Assembly: GCA_002732675.1 (NCBI GenBank)
Contig: NVRR01000192.1
Span: 1-6,397 of the forward strand
DNA from: Sneathiella sp.
GTDB taxonomy: Bacteria > Pseudomonadota > Alphaproteobacteria > Sneathiellales > Sneathiellaceae
Length of the DNA stretch: 6,397 bases
Direction of reading: 5' to 3'
The notes beneath the pieces are model-generated. The model ran no database searches. It had not been told where the DNA came from and saw only the letters and a program-made list of their open reading frames with translations. The translations under genes and the position numbers were made by a program. This document shows positions 1-6,156 of this stretch, one piece after another; the first letter of the stretch is position 1, and each line of letters opens with the position of its first letter.

Positions 1-252
1 CTATTTTAGCATAGGGGAAAAGATTTTCATGAAAAGGGCGCACGCGCCGCGTCTCAAAGTATTTCAATTTTGGAAAATGTGACGGCGGCTACAAAATTGG
101 TTCTATTCCAGTATGTTGGTAGGGGTATCTTAAACTAAAACTTGAAGATGACATTCAAATAAATACTTCAACTGATAATAAGAAAACTAAATTGAGCACT
201 CAAACAGCCGGGGCCAATCTGAACAATATGAGTTCTGGCAAAATGGAATCGA

Positions 253-465
253 ATGATGCGGGACGACATTAAAACAACATGGATCATAGCCATATTTCTG
301 GTTGGGATTATGGGAGTTTCTTCATTGTTTTCCGACAATATGACAGCACAGGCAGACCAGGGAATCGGCGCTGCCACGGCGATGACGGAAAAACAGATCA
401 GCCAAAAAACCGGGACAGATCAAGATTTATGTGACTGGATCGGGAGCCTTTTTACAAGTTCCTGA
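253..465 (+). CDS. Small hypothetical exported or membrane-anchored protein
   Basis: I do not recognise this 70-residue ORF. The N-terminus has a short charged stretch (MMRDDIK), then a hydrophobic run of about 17 residues (WIIAIFLVGIMGVSSLF, about 10-26), then a polar region ending in AQA before Asp-Gln (about 35). This fits a signal peptide cleaved after AQA, or a single N-terminal membrane anchor. The remainder is short, polar and Gln/Thr-rich, with one cysteine near the C-terminus (LCDWIGSLF). Two adjacent ATG codons (253 and 256) could each start it; a weak GGAA lies 4 bases upstream, and an in-frame TGA at 229-231 limits any extension. It ends 13 bp before the convergent ccdA-like gene. 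The case rests only on the signal-like N-terminus and placement, so it could be a chance ORF. Confidence 0.35.
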   Translation: MMRDDIKTTWIIAIFLVGIMGVSSLFSDNMTAQADQGIGAATAMTEKQISQKTGTDQDLCDWIGSLFTSS

Positions 466-478
466 GCGGCGTTGCTGT

Positions 479-1263
479 TTATCCAAGATTGGCGAGGCCG
501 GGGAAGGCTTCTATGAACCAGTAGGCGAGAATTTGGAACCGGCCGGTGAAAATCAGCACGCCGGTTGCGATCAATACCAGCCCAGGGCCGATTTCAACGG
601 TTTTGAAATGTTTGCGGAATCTTTGCGTGAATCTTAAAAACGCGTTGATGCCAAAAGCCGCCAGCAGGAACGGAATGCCAAGGCCAAGGGAATAAACGCT
701 GAGCAGGCTGACCCCGTATCCCAAAGAGCTATCACTGGCCGCGAGCGCCAGTATGGTCCCGAGAATAGGGCCAATGCAGGGTGTCCAGCCAAATCCAAAG
801 GCGAGGCCGATGATATAGGATCCGAACCAGTTGTGGGGTTTGTCGATATTGTTAAATCGGGCCTCCGATAGAGCAGGGGAATACGGACGAGGCCGGTCAT
901 GTGAATGCCGAAAATAACAATCACGGCGCCGGCAATTTTCGACAAAAGTTCGATATGCTCAAAAATCAGCGTGTTGATATAAGACGCCGACGCCCCCAGC
1001 ACAATAAATACAGTAGAAAATCCCAGGATAAAAATGAACGCACTTGCGACCACCTGCCAGTTTACCCCCTGGCGGATCGTGGCATCCGGATCGGCAGCCA
1101 GCTGATCGAGGGTCGTTCCCCCAACCAGGCAGAGATAGGCAGGAACCAAGGGCAATACACAAGGACTTAAGAAGCTCACAAGTCCGCCCAGTGCCGCTAT
1201 TGCATAGACGACAATGCCACCGCTGGCGACAAGATCGGCAAATGTACCGCCCAATTCACCCAT
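479..1263 (-). pseudogene. ccdA: CcdA-family cytochrome c biogenesis / thiol-disulfide transporter, frameshifted
   Basis: CcdA-type proteins (DsbD transmembrane-domain family) carry electrons from cytoplasmic thioredoxin across the inner membrane to periplasmic thiol proteins that keep apocytochrome c haem-binding cysteines reduced. The first half reads from ATG at 1263 and contains the hallmark LVSFLSPCVLPLVPAYL with the first redox cysteine at residue 35, then two more hydrophobic segments. At about 865-867, after LLYR (residue 133), the frame is lost. The -1 frame continues directly as EARFNNIDKPHNWFG, then GFGWTPCIGP with the second redox cysteine and two to three more membrane segments, ending at TAA (479-481). 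One extra base restores a protein of about 261 residues, normal for the family. Unrepaired, translation gives a 209-residue product with about 76 aberrant residues. Both halves look well conserved, so this is a recent mutation or a sequencing/assembly error. An AGAGGT (1275-1280, minus-strand sense) lies 11 bases before the start. No other ccm genes are adjacent. Confidence 0.85.
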
Positions 1264-1384
1264 TATGTTTCAGAACCTCTCGAAAAAGCGTAAGCTACCT
1301 ATTGCGTCACAGATACTGTTTTTCCTGAACATGTTCCAGTCACAAGATTGTGGCATGGGTGTAAATCGATAGGTTCCGCCGTTA

Positions 1385-2380
1385 ATGCCGAAAGTAAGTA
1401 CCATTGCTGCCACTGTTGAAAAACTTGGCGGCCCTGACGCCGTCCTCTTGAAGGAGCAAAAGCTTCCGTCGTTACAATCTGGAGAATGTCGGGTGCGGAT
1501 GAAGGCGGCGGCGCTTAATTTCCCTGATTTGCTGATGACATACGGCAAATACCAGTTCCGCCCCGAACTTCCTTTTATATTGGGGATGGAAGGGGCCGGG
1601 ATTGTTGAGGAGATATCAGGCGGATCACATAAATTCACTGTTGGTGATGCCGTGATGGTGAAGGGGAAAACCGGGGCGTTTGCCTCCCACTTTACCGCAG
1701 GCGAGGGACAGCTTGAACGACTGCCGCCCAGTCTTTCATTTGAAGAAGGCGCTGCCTTCGCCGTGACCTATTCGACAGCGCATGTCAGCCTCGCTGAAAA
1801 AGCGAAACTGGTGCCGGGCGAGACCTTGTTGGTGCTGGGGGCGGGCGGTGGCGTCGGGCAGGCCTGCGTCAGTCTTGGAAAAGCACTTGGCGCGACAGTC
1901 ATTGCGGCAGCAAGCTCGACCGAAAAACTCGCCCTCGCCAAAGAAAGCGGCGCCGATTATCTGATCAACTATCGACAACAGGACTATGCTGCCATGGTAC
2001 AGGAAATCACCAATGGTCGGGGCGCGGATGTTATTGTTGATCCGGTCGGCGGTGAGGTTTTTGAGCGCAGTTTCGGCTGCATTGCCTGGGGCGGGCGCAT
2101 TCTCATCGTCGGCTTTGCCAGCGGTACGTTTGGCATTTTGAACAGTAACCTACCGCTTGAGAAAGGATGCACGGTCATGGGCGTGCGCGCCGGTGAATTC
2201 GGGCGTCAGGATCCGCCTGCGGGTCGCCGCAGTTTCAATAATCTTCTAAAGCTGACGGAGACGAAAAACCTGAAGCCGCTTATCGGCGGGCGTTGGTCCC
2301 TGGATCAGATCAAAGAGGCCCTGTCTGCCATGGAAAGGCGAGACGTATCAGGAAAACAGATTATCAGTCTTGATGACTGA
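1385..2380 (+). CDS. NADPH:quinone oxidoreductase family protein (zinc-independent MDR)
   Basis: Medium-chain dehydrogenase/reductase of the quinone oxidoreductase (zeta-crystallin-like) group, expected to be cytoplasmic and to reduce quinones or enones with NADPH. The 331-residue length is normal. The N-terminal catalytic domain shows the family pattern LGGPDAV (14-20), MKAAALNFPDLLMTYGKYQ (39-57) and LPFILGMEGAGIVEE (62-76). The Rossmann domain has LGAGGGVGQA (151-160) for nucleotide binding, GADYLINY (189-196) and DVIVDPVGG further on. The structural and catalytic zinc cysteines of alcohol dehydrogenases are absent, which places it with the zinc-free quinone reductases. The start is well fixed: an in-frame TAG at 1370-1372 lies just upstream and no other start intervenes, although the Shine-Dalgarno match is poor. 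It is divergent from the ccdA-like gene across about 120 bp and convergent with the arsR-type gene. The true substrate cannot be told; acyl or crotonyl-type enone reduction is also possible. Confidence 0.9.
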   Translation: MPKVSTIAATVEKLGGPDAVLLKEQKLPSLQSGECRVRMKAAALNFPDLLMTYGKYQFRPELPFILGMEGAGIVEEISGGSHKFTVGDAVMVKGKTGAFASHFTAGEGQLERLPPSLSFEEGAAFAVTYSTAHVSLAEKAKLVPGETLLVLGAGGGVGQACVSLGKALGATVIAAASSTEKLALAKESGADYLINYRQQDYAAMVQEITNGRGADVIVDPVGGEVFERSFGCIAWGGRILIVGFASGTFGILNSNLPLEKGCTVMGVRAGEFGRQDPPAGRRSFNNLLKLTETKNLKPLIGGRWSLDQIKEALSAMERRDVSGKQIISLDD

Positions 2381-2391
2381 TATTGAGAGTT

Positions 2392-2425
2392 TGTAGGTGG
2401 CGCCGAACAAGCCGGGCCACCTACA
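2392..2425. terminator. Stem-loop between convergent genes, possible bidirectional terminator
   Basis: A perfect 10-bp inverted repeat, TGTAGGTGGC (2392-2401) and GCCACCTACA (2416-2425), encloses a 14-base loop. It sits 11 bases after the quinone oxidoreductase stop and 10 bases before the arsR-type stop (on the opposite strand), the usual place for a shared terminator. Neither side has a convincing run of T, so it may act as an mRNA 3' end stabiliser or a weak terminator rather than a classic intrinsic one. Confidence 0.55.
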
Positions 2426-2435
2426 GTATTCTCAC

Positions 2436-2756
2436 CTAGGCGACTTCTGCCAGTTTGGCGGCATCGCCAACAAAAATACCATGCAGAACCTGCAGGACTT
2501 CAACGACATTTTCGTCTTGCAACGAATAGTAAATCGTCTGGGCGTCGCGACGTGTCTGTACAACTTCTTCCTTGCGAAGACGTGCAAGATGCTGGGACAG
2601 TGCCGACTGGCTGAGCCCGACAATTTTCTCAAGCTGACCGACAGAGAGTTCAGTTTCAACCAGATTACATAAAATCAGCAAACGGTGTTTGTTTGACATC
2701 GCTTTTAAAAAGCGACTGGCGTCGAGCGCCTTATCTTGAAGTGACGTGATATCCAT
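2436..2756 (-). CDS. ArsR/SmtB-family transcriptional regulator, HlyU/BigR-like, single cysteine
   Basis: Winged helix-turn-helix repressor of 106 residues, expected to bind DNA as a dimer. The recognition region is ELSVGQLEKIVGLSQSALSQ (36-55) continuing to HLARLR, followed by the wing VVQTRRDAQTIYYSL (65-79). The sequence KAMSNKHRLLILCNLVETELSV closely resembles the HlyU/BigR/SqrR group. Known members of that group sense oxidants or persulfides through two cysteines, one after the RLxxLC segment and one near the C-terminal helix (YCQ or FCA). Here the first is kept (Cys30), but the second position reads IFVGD (Val96), so the dithiol switch cannot form within one subunit. The metal-site motif of arsenic sensors (ELCVCDL) is ELSVGQL here, and no alpha5 Asp/His metal site is visible. 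An inverted repeat over its own promoter (2813-2835) suggests autoregulation. No target gene is adjacent on the same strand, so its regulon cannot be read from context. Confidence 0.92.
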   Translation of the reverse strand: MDITSLQDKALDASRFLKAMSNKHRLLILCNLVETELSVGQLEKIVGLSQSALSQHLARLRKEEVVQTRRDAQTIYYSLQDENVVEVLQVLHGIFVGDAAKLAEVA

Positions 2757-2805
2757 TTATAAAACCAGTTTTTTCTAATTAATCCGCAAATTCTCAACAG
2801 CTGAT

Positions 2806-2835
2806 ATAACAATTCGCTTGATTGATGCAAGCAAA
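2806..2835 (-). promoter_or_regulatory. Putative arsR-type gene promoter with overlapping inverted-repeat operator
   Basis: In the minus-strand sense, TTGCTT (2829-2834) lies 17 bases before TGTTAT (2806-2811); these match the sigma-70 consensus at 3 and 4 of 6 positions. An inverted repeat of GCTTG (2816-2820) and CAAGC (2828-2832), extending to 7 of 8 paired positions over 2813-2835, covers the -35 and spacer. That is the expected geometry for a self-repressing ArsR-family regulator. The promoter elements are weak and the operator role is inferred from position. Confidence 0.4.
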
Positions 2836-3144
2836 ACAATTCCAAAATACAAAAAAAATCTGTAAAAAGATGCTTATCGACGCCTTGCCGTCGGGAGATT
2901 CGGTTTTTGCACCAGCTTGACCCTGCGTTTTTACCGGCGACCGCAGCCGTTTGGTTTTGTTTGGGCTGTGTTTTCAATGAAATACGAACACCACAAAAAG
3001 ATAATGTACCTTTCGAAAATTATGTGATAGGTCAGGCGCCGAAATTGATTTTCGTCGTTGCAAGGCCGTGATTCTGTTGAACCGGAAAAAAGGTCGGTAT
3101 CCCCCGTTTGAGGGATAGAGGGTTGTGGGTCGCCTGTTGAGTAT

Positions 3145-3194
3145 AAAAATTGTTTATTAGCAATCTAAGATGTTGATACTAAAACAATATTTTT
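3145..3194. repeat. Imperfect AT-rich inverted repeat
   Basis: The left arm (3145-3160) and right arm (3179-3194) pair as AAAAA with TTTTT, TTGTTT with AAACAA and TAG with CTA, interrupted by a two-base bulge on each side (AT at 3156-3157, TA at 3188-3189). The loop is 18 bases. It lies 30-80 bp upstream of the CtrA-type box. It could be a protein-binding or curved AT-rich element, or chance in AT-rich DNA. Confidence 0.3.
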
Positions 3195-3225
3195 GTTACG
3201 TACCCGAAAGAAAAGATTTGTCAGC

Positions 3226-3265
3226 TTAAGACTATGTTAACCATGGCTGATGCCTTGTGGTTAAT
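3226..3265 (+). promoter_or_regulatory. CtrA-type binding site and promoter of the cell-wall hydrolase gene
   Basis: The sequence TTAAGACTATGTTAACCAT begins at 3226 and contains an exact TTAA-N7-TTAAC, the consensus for the alphaproteobacterial cell-cycle regulator CtrA. The second half-site (3237-3242) falls where a -35 element would be. Exactly 17 bases later comes GTTAAT (3260-3265), matching 4 of 6 positions of a -10. This is the arrangement of CtrA-activated promoters. The arm TTAACCA (3237-3243) also pairs with TGGTTAA (3258-3264) as a 7-bp inverted repeat, so part of the signal could be a palindromic operator. Transcription would start near 3272, giving a leader of about 100 bases. Confidence 0.55.
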
Positions 3266-3369
3266 AAGAAGTAAAATAAAATGCCCGGCCTCCTATATAT
3301 GAGGGATGAGTCGGGAAAGCGGAAGTCGGTATCTTGTGCGAGTATTCAGAGGGGTGGTATTATCTCCCC

Positions 3370-4119
3370 ATGTCGGCAGAACAACAATGGAAAATGATGA
3401 TGCGACATCTTTGGAATAATACGGTGACGGCGACGAAATCCCGGTCACACGAAATTGGACTGGCGATGGGGTCACTAACTGTGCTGAGCATAATGGTGAT
3501 CAGCTTTGGCTTGTTGTTTAAGATCGGCTTGGTCGCGGGCTCTAATGATCGGCAGGCGCTGATGAACCCGGCGGCTCAGGCCAATATGTTACATCTTGAT
3601 AAGAAATTCCAGGACTTGTCCTCAGGGCCAAACGCGCAAGCCTTTCTTTCCGGTCTTGATATGCCGGATATGCATAACCTGAACAAAACTTTTGAAAATG
3701 TTGATTTATTCGGTCGGACATTCACCAGCGAAGACTTGTGTCTGGCCAAAGCCGTTTATTTCGAAGCCCGCGGGGAGCCGCTGATCGGTCAGGTAGCCAT
3801 TGCCGAAGTGGTTCTTAATCGCATTGTCGATAGCCGCTATCCGAATACCGCCTGTGGTGTCGTCTTTCAGAACCAGCATCGCCGACATAAATGCCAGTTT
3901 TCTTTTGCCTGTGACGGTCAGTCAGATCGGCCTCGCCATACCCGCTCCTGGGAAAAGGCACTTAAAGTTGTGGCTCTGGTCATGGACGGAGAGCGGAGCG
4001 GGATCGCCAAGCGGGCGACCCATTATCACGCGACCTACGTGACGCCGAGATGGAGCGCGCATTTGAGCAAATTGGGGCAGGTGGGCAGCCATATTTTCTA
4101 CCGCGAAGAGACGATTTAG
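3370..4119 (+). CDS. Membrane-anchored SleB/CwlJ-type cell-wall hydrolase
   Basis: Predicted peptidoglycan hydrolase of the SleB/CwlJ (Hydrolase_2) family, a lytic-transglycosylase-like fold that cleaves the glycan strand. From the ATG at 3370 it has 249 residues. A basic cytoplasmic N-terminus (about 1-28) precedes one membrane segment (about 29-50). A periplasmic linker follows to about residue 120, then the catalytic domain to the C-terminus. The domain starts CLAKAVYFEARGEP, with the predicted catalytic Glu132 in YFEARGE. It continues with GQVAIAEVVLNRI, the NQHRRHKCQFSF-CDG region, the ATHYHATYVTPRW motif and the terminal GSHIFYR. The family is best known for spore germination, but many alphaproteobacteria that form no spores carry it. 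An alternative TTG start at 3334 adds 12 residues and has GGAAG 8 bases upstream. The ATG has AGAGGGG (3348-3354) at a long spacing of 15, so the start is uncertain. The CtrA-type promoter suggests cell-cycle-linked expression. Confidence 0.9.
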   Translation: MSAEQQWKMMMRHLWNNTVTATKSRSHEIGLAMGSLTVLSIMVISFGLLFKIGLVAGSNDRQALMNPAAQANMLHLDKKFQDLSSGPNAQAFLSGLDMPDMHNLNKTFENVDLFGRTFTSEDLCLAKAVYFEARGEPLIGQVAIAEVVLNRIVDSRYPNTACGVVFQNQHRRHKCQFSFACDGQSDRPRHTRSWEKALKVVALVMDGERSGIAKRATHYHATYVTPRWSAHLSKLGQVGSHIFYREETI

Positions 4120-4127
4120 GGCCTCGG

Positions 4128-5021
4128 TCACAGGAGTTTGGTTTTAGGCGTCCGTTGGCGCCGAAAGCCAAGAGCGGCATGAATGATCAAGGTCGGGATC
4201 ACTATTGCTCCGCCCAAAAGGGTTTCGGGTTCCGGCGCCTCATTCAAGACGAGCCAGACCCAGAACGATCCGAGGATACTTTCCAGCAGCATTATCAGGC
4301 TCACTTCCGGCGCTGGAATATAGCGCGGGCCCATGGTGATGAGGGTAAAGGCGCAGGGTAATATGAACGCGCCAAGGATGATGAGATACCCGATATCACC
4401 GCTGCTTACCGATGACGGGGCGGCTAGCGGCAGCGTCAGAAGCGCCACCAATATTCCGGAAAGCGCCAGAGACGGGACCATATCGATATTACGCGCATGC
4501 CGGACGATGGTGATCTGGCTGGCAAGACCAAACGCGCAGACAATGGCGAAAAAGTCACCTGAGCGACTGCCGCCGCCGAGGCTCCCCAAAAAAATAAACG
4601 CGATGCCACCGACGCAGACAAGAATGGCGACCCAGGTTGCGACGGCAATATTCTCGCCCAGAAAAATCCGCGATAACAAGGCGGCGAACAGCGGCGCTGT
4701 TGCAATAATGACCAGAGCATTGGCGACGCTGGTATGGGTGATGGCCAGAACGAAAAAGATGGTGCTGATGGTAAAGAAGCCAGCGGCCATTATTCCCCGC
4801 CGTCCCGTGGCCCGTATCAGACCGATGGCCCCCATCCGGTGACGGACAAAATAGAAGCCAAGGATGACAGTTGCGAAAAGCAGGCCGCGCCAGAACAAAA
4901 TTGTCCAGCTATCGGCGGAAATCAGGCGAATGAGCAAGGCATCTGGCGACAAAATGCCGACACCTAATGCCGTGATCAACGTCCCGTATAGATAGGGTGA
5001 CATTTTGCTCACGGGCTGCAT
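4128..5021 (-). CDS. EamA/DMT-superfamily inner-membrane transporter
   Basis: Drug/metabolite transporter of the EamA type. The 297 residues form about ten hydrophobic segments in two tandem five-helix halves, the usual size and layout. The first half includes SWTILFWRGLLFATVILGF and TISTIFFVLAITHTSVANAL followed by ATAPLFAALLSRIFLGE, a typical EamA signature. The second half includes SGDFFAIVCAFGLASQITIV and the repeat-like PEVSLIMLLESILGSFWVWL followed by NEAPEPETLLGG. The C-terminal tail is basic (GFRRQRTPKTK), as expected for the cytoplasmic side. Relatives export amino acids, sugars, metabolites or drugs; the substrate cannot be predicted. It starts 18 bp after the SDR stop, so the two are very likely co-transcribed from the promoter at about 6100. 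The ATG at 5003 (residue 7) is an alternative start; neither has a strong Shine-Dalgarno sequence. It converges with the hydrolase gene, with an 8-bp gap and no visible terminator. Confidence 0.92.
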   Translation of the reverse strand: MQPVSKMSPYLYGTLITALGVGILSPDALLIRLISADSWTILFWRGLLFATVILGFYFVRHRMGAIGLIRATGRRGIMAAGFFTISTIFFVLAITHTSVANALVIIATAPLFAALLSRIFLGENIAVATWVAILVCVGGIAFIFLGSLGGGSRSGDFFAIVCAFGLASQITIVRHARNIDMVPSLALSGILVALLTLPLAAPSSVSSGDIGYLIILGAFILPCAFTLITMGPRYIPAPEVSLIMLLESILGSFWVWLVLNEAPEPETLLGGAIVIPTLIIHAALGFRRQRTPKTKLL

Positions 5022-5039
5022 GCCCCGTCGGCTGTAGGT

Positions 5040-6062
5040 TTAAACAATCTTATGATCGATAAGGCTGTCGGCGGTTTCTCGTATGGATTGGCCAAGTGTC
5101 ATTGGCTGCCAATTGAGGTCCGCCTTGATTTTCGAGGTGTCAAATCGGATGTTCTGTCCAAGACGGGAGGCGACAACGCGTAAAGCCGGATTGAATTTCG
5201 CCAACAAGCGCACGACCCAGTCGGGGATCTGGCGGGAGGCGACTTTATACCCGCGCAGCGCGACATGCTCCCGCACTTCTGCGGCGATATCTTTAAACAA
5301 AAAATATTGTGATACGCAGATATAGCGGTTTCCAGGTGCCGCCTCGGCGGTCAGTGCAGCGACATGGGCCGCTGCAACGTCGCGTACATCGACGAGGTTA
5401 AAGCCAATATTGGGAATGCCCGGGACCTCTTTCGCCAACAGACGACGCACAACTTCATGCGACGCGCTAGCATCCGCTGCGATCAACGGCCCGAGGACGA
5501 AGCCTGGATTAATCATTACAAGTTCAGGCCGGTTTTCCGGCGGGAGCGAATTGATATAGTCCCATGCCGCTTTTTCCGCGAGGGTTTTGCTTTTGGGATA
5601 GGCGCCGATATCCCGCGTCGTATCGCTCCAATCCGCTTCGGTTAGCGGTGTCGTCTTGGTACTCCCGCCCCCGACAGCAGCAATGGAGGACGTCATGACT
5701 ATCCGCGCCACACCGGCATCAACCGCCGCCTTTAAGGCCCGCAGCGCCCCGGCGCGAGCCGGAATAATAAGATCATTTTCGTCCTTTGGCTCAAGGGTGG
5801 GCAGGGGGGATGCCATATGCAGGAGATATTTGGCACCGTCAAGCGCCGCTGCCCAGCCCTCATCGTGGGACAAATCTGCTTCAGCAAACGTCAGCCGTGT
5901 GACATTAGAATTCTTGGCCAATGCTGCCGTCAGGTCTTCGGCGCGACCAAGATCACGGACAGTTCCGCGGACGGCATAGCCTGCGTCCAGCAGCTGCCGG
6001 ATCGTATGCTGGGCGATAAAGCCTGATGCCCCCGTTACCGTTACTAAAGCTTTGTCGCTCAT
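5040..6062 (-). CDS. Extended SDR, NAD(P)-dependent epimerase/dehydratase or dihydroflavonol-reductase-like
   Basis: Cytoplasmic oxidoreductase of 340 residues, the normal length for extended short-chain dehydrogenases. The N-terminal Rossmann motif is TGASGFIA (10-17), and Arg36 in GTVRD suggests NADP preference, as in plant dihydroflavonol 4-reductase and yeast Gre2-type carbonyl reductases. The substrate-side strand LLHMASPLP (80-88) is typical of that branch. The catalytic residues are Ser125/126 in MTSSIAAV, Tyr155 and Lys159 in YPKSK. VMINPGFVLGP and the VDVRDVAAAHVAAL segment are further family landmarks. The start is firm: AGGAGG (6068-6073) lies 5 bases before the ATG. It is the first gene of a two-gene operon with the EamA transporter and is preceded by a strong palindromic operator. 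Likely role: reduction of an aldehyde, ketone or similar carbonyl; the natural substrate is unknown. Confidence 0.93.
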   Translation of the reverse strand: MSDKALVTVTGASGFIAQHTIRQLLDAGYAVRGTVRDLGRAEDLTAALAKNSNVTRLTFAEADLSHDEGWAAALDGAKYLLHMASPLPTLEPKDENDLIIPARAGALRALKAAVDAGVARIVMTSSIAAVGGGSTKTTPLTEADWSDTTRDIGAYPKSKTLAEKAAWDYINSLPPENRPELVMINPGFVLGPLIAADASASHEVVRRLLAKEVPGIPNIGFNLVDVRDVAAAHVAALTAEAAPGNRYICVSQYFLFKDIAAEVREHVALRGYKVASRQIPDWVVRLLAKFNPALRVVASRLGQNIRFDTSKIKADLNWQPMTLGQSIRETADSLIDHKIV

Positions 6063-6074
6063 CGCCGCCTCCTG

Positions 6075-6125
6075 ATAAGTATGATGCCGTGATCATACTT
6101 ATATTATTGGGCGTAGGCATAAAAA
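6075..6125 (-). promoter_or_regulatory. SDR-EamA operon promoter with perfect 28-bp palindromic operator
   Basis: The arm ATAAGTATGAT (6075-6085) and its exact reverse complement (6092-6102) flank a 6-base spacer. In the minus-strand sense a -10 of TATAAG (6098-6103, 5 of 6 matches) lies 16 bases after TTTTTA (6120-6125, a poor -35). The palindrome therefore covers the -10 and the start point, and ends one base before the AGGAGG ribosome site. This is classic repressor geometry; the cognate regulator is not in the window. If transcription started further upstream, the same sequence would form an 11-bp hairpin next to the ribosome site. Confidence 0.65.
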
Positions 6126-6156
6126 TTAAAAACGGATTTTGGGAAGTCAAAAATGA

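Larger units (their letters stand above)
2757..3369. other. Long AT-rich intergenic region between divergent arsR-type and hydrolase genes
   Basis: About 600 bases without a gene I can support. The left end holds the arsR-type leader and promoter. The middle (about 2880-3120) has several short inverted repeats: CGACG/CGTCG at 2878-2893, CGAAA/TTTCG at 3040-3054, and TATCCC/GGGATA at 3098-3117. The right part holds an AT-rich imperfect hairpin and the CtrA-type promoter of the hydrolase. GATTC at 2897 and 3070 and GAGTC at 3308 fit the CcrM methylation motif GANTC, but at about chance frequency. No ORF here shows protein-like features. A small RNA cannot be excluded, but nothing points clearly to one. 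Confidence 0.6.

Noticed and set aside
1..82. Possible C-terminal tail of an upstream gene reading into the window
   Set aside because: The only frame open from the left edge gives about 26 residues without recognisable features, ending at 80-82.
860..870. Programmed -1 frameshifting in ccdA
   Set aside because: There is no slippery heptamer and no clear downstream stimulatory hairpin, and the family is normally encoded in a single frame.
1327..1336. Palindrome GAACATGTTC resembling a LexA box
   Set aside because: The spacing (GAAC-N2-GTTC) fits neither the Bacillus type (N4) nor the alphaproteobacterial GTTC-N7-GTTC type, and the neighbouring genes are not SOS genes.
2878..2893. CGACG/CGTCG hairpin as an intrinsic terminator
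   Set aside because: The stem is short, the T-runs on both sides are displaced from the stem, and no gene ends nearby.
2705..2977. A 90-residue minus-strand open frame overlapping the start of the arsR-type gene
   Set aside because: Its sequence is low quality, has no recognisable motif and would overlap a well-supported gene in another frame.
4333..4842. A 169-residue open frame on the + strand
   Set aside because: It lies entirely opposite the EamA gene, and its translation is rich in Arg, Pro and Ala with no domain pattern; it is an antisense shadow.
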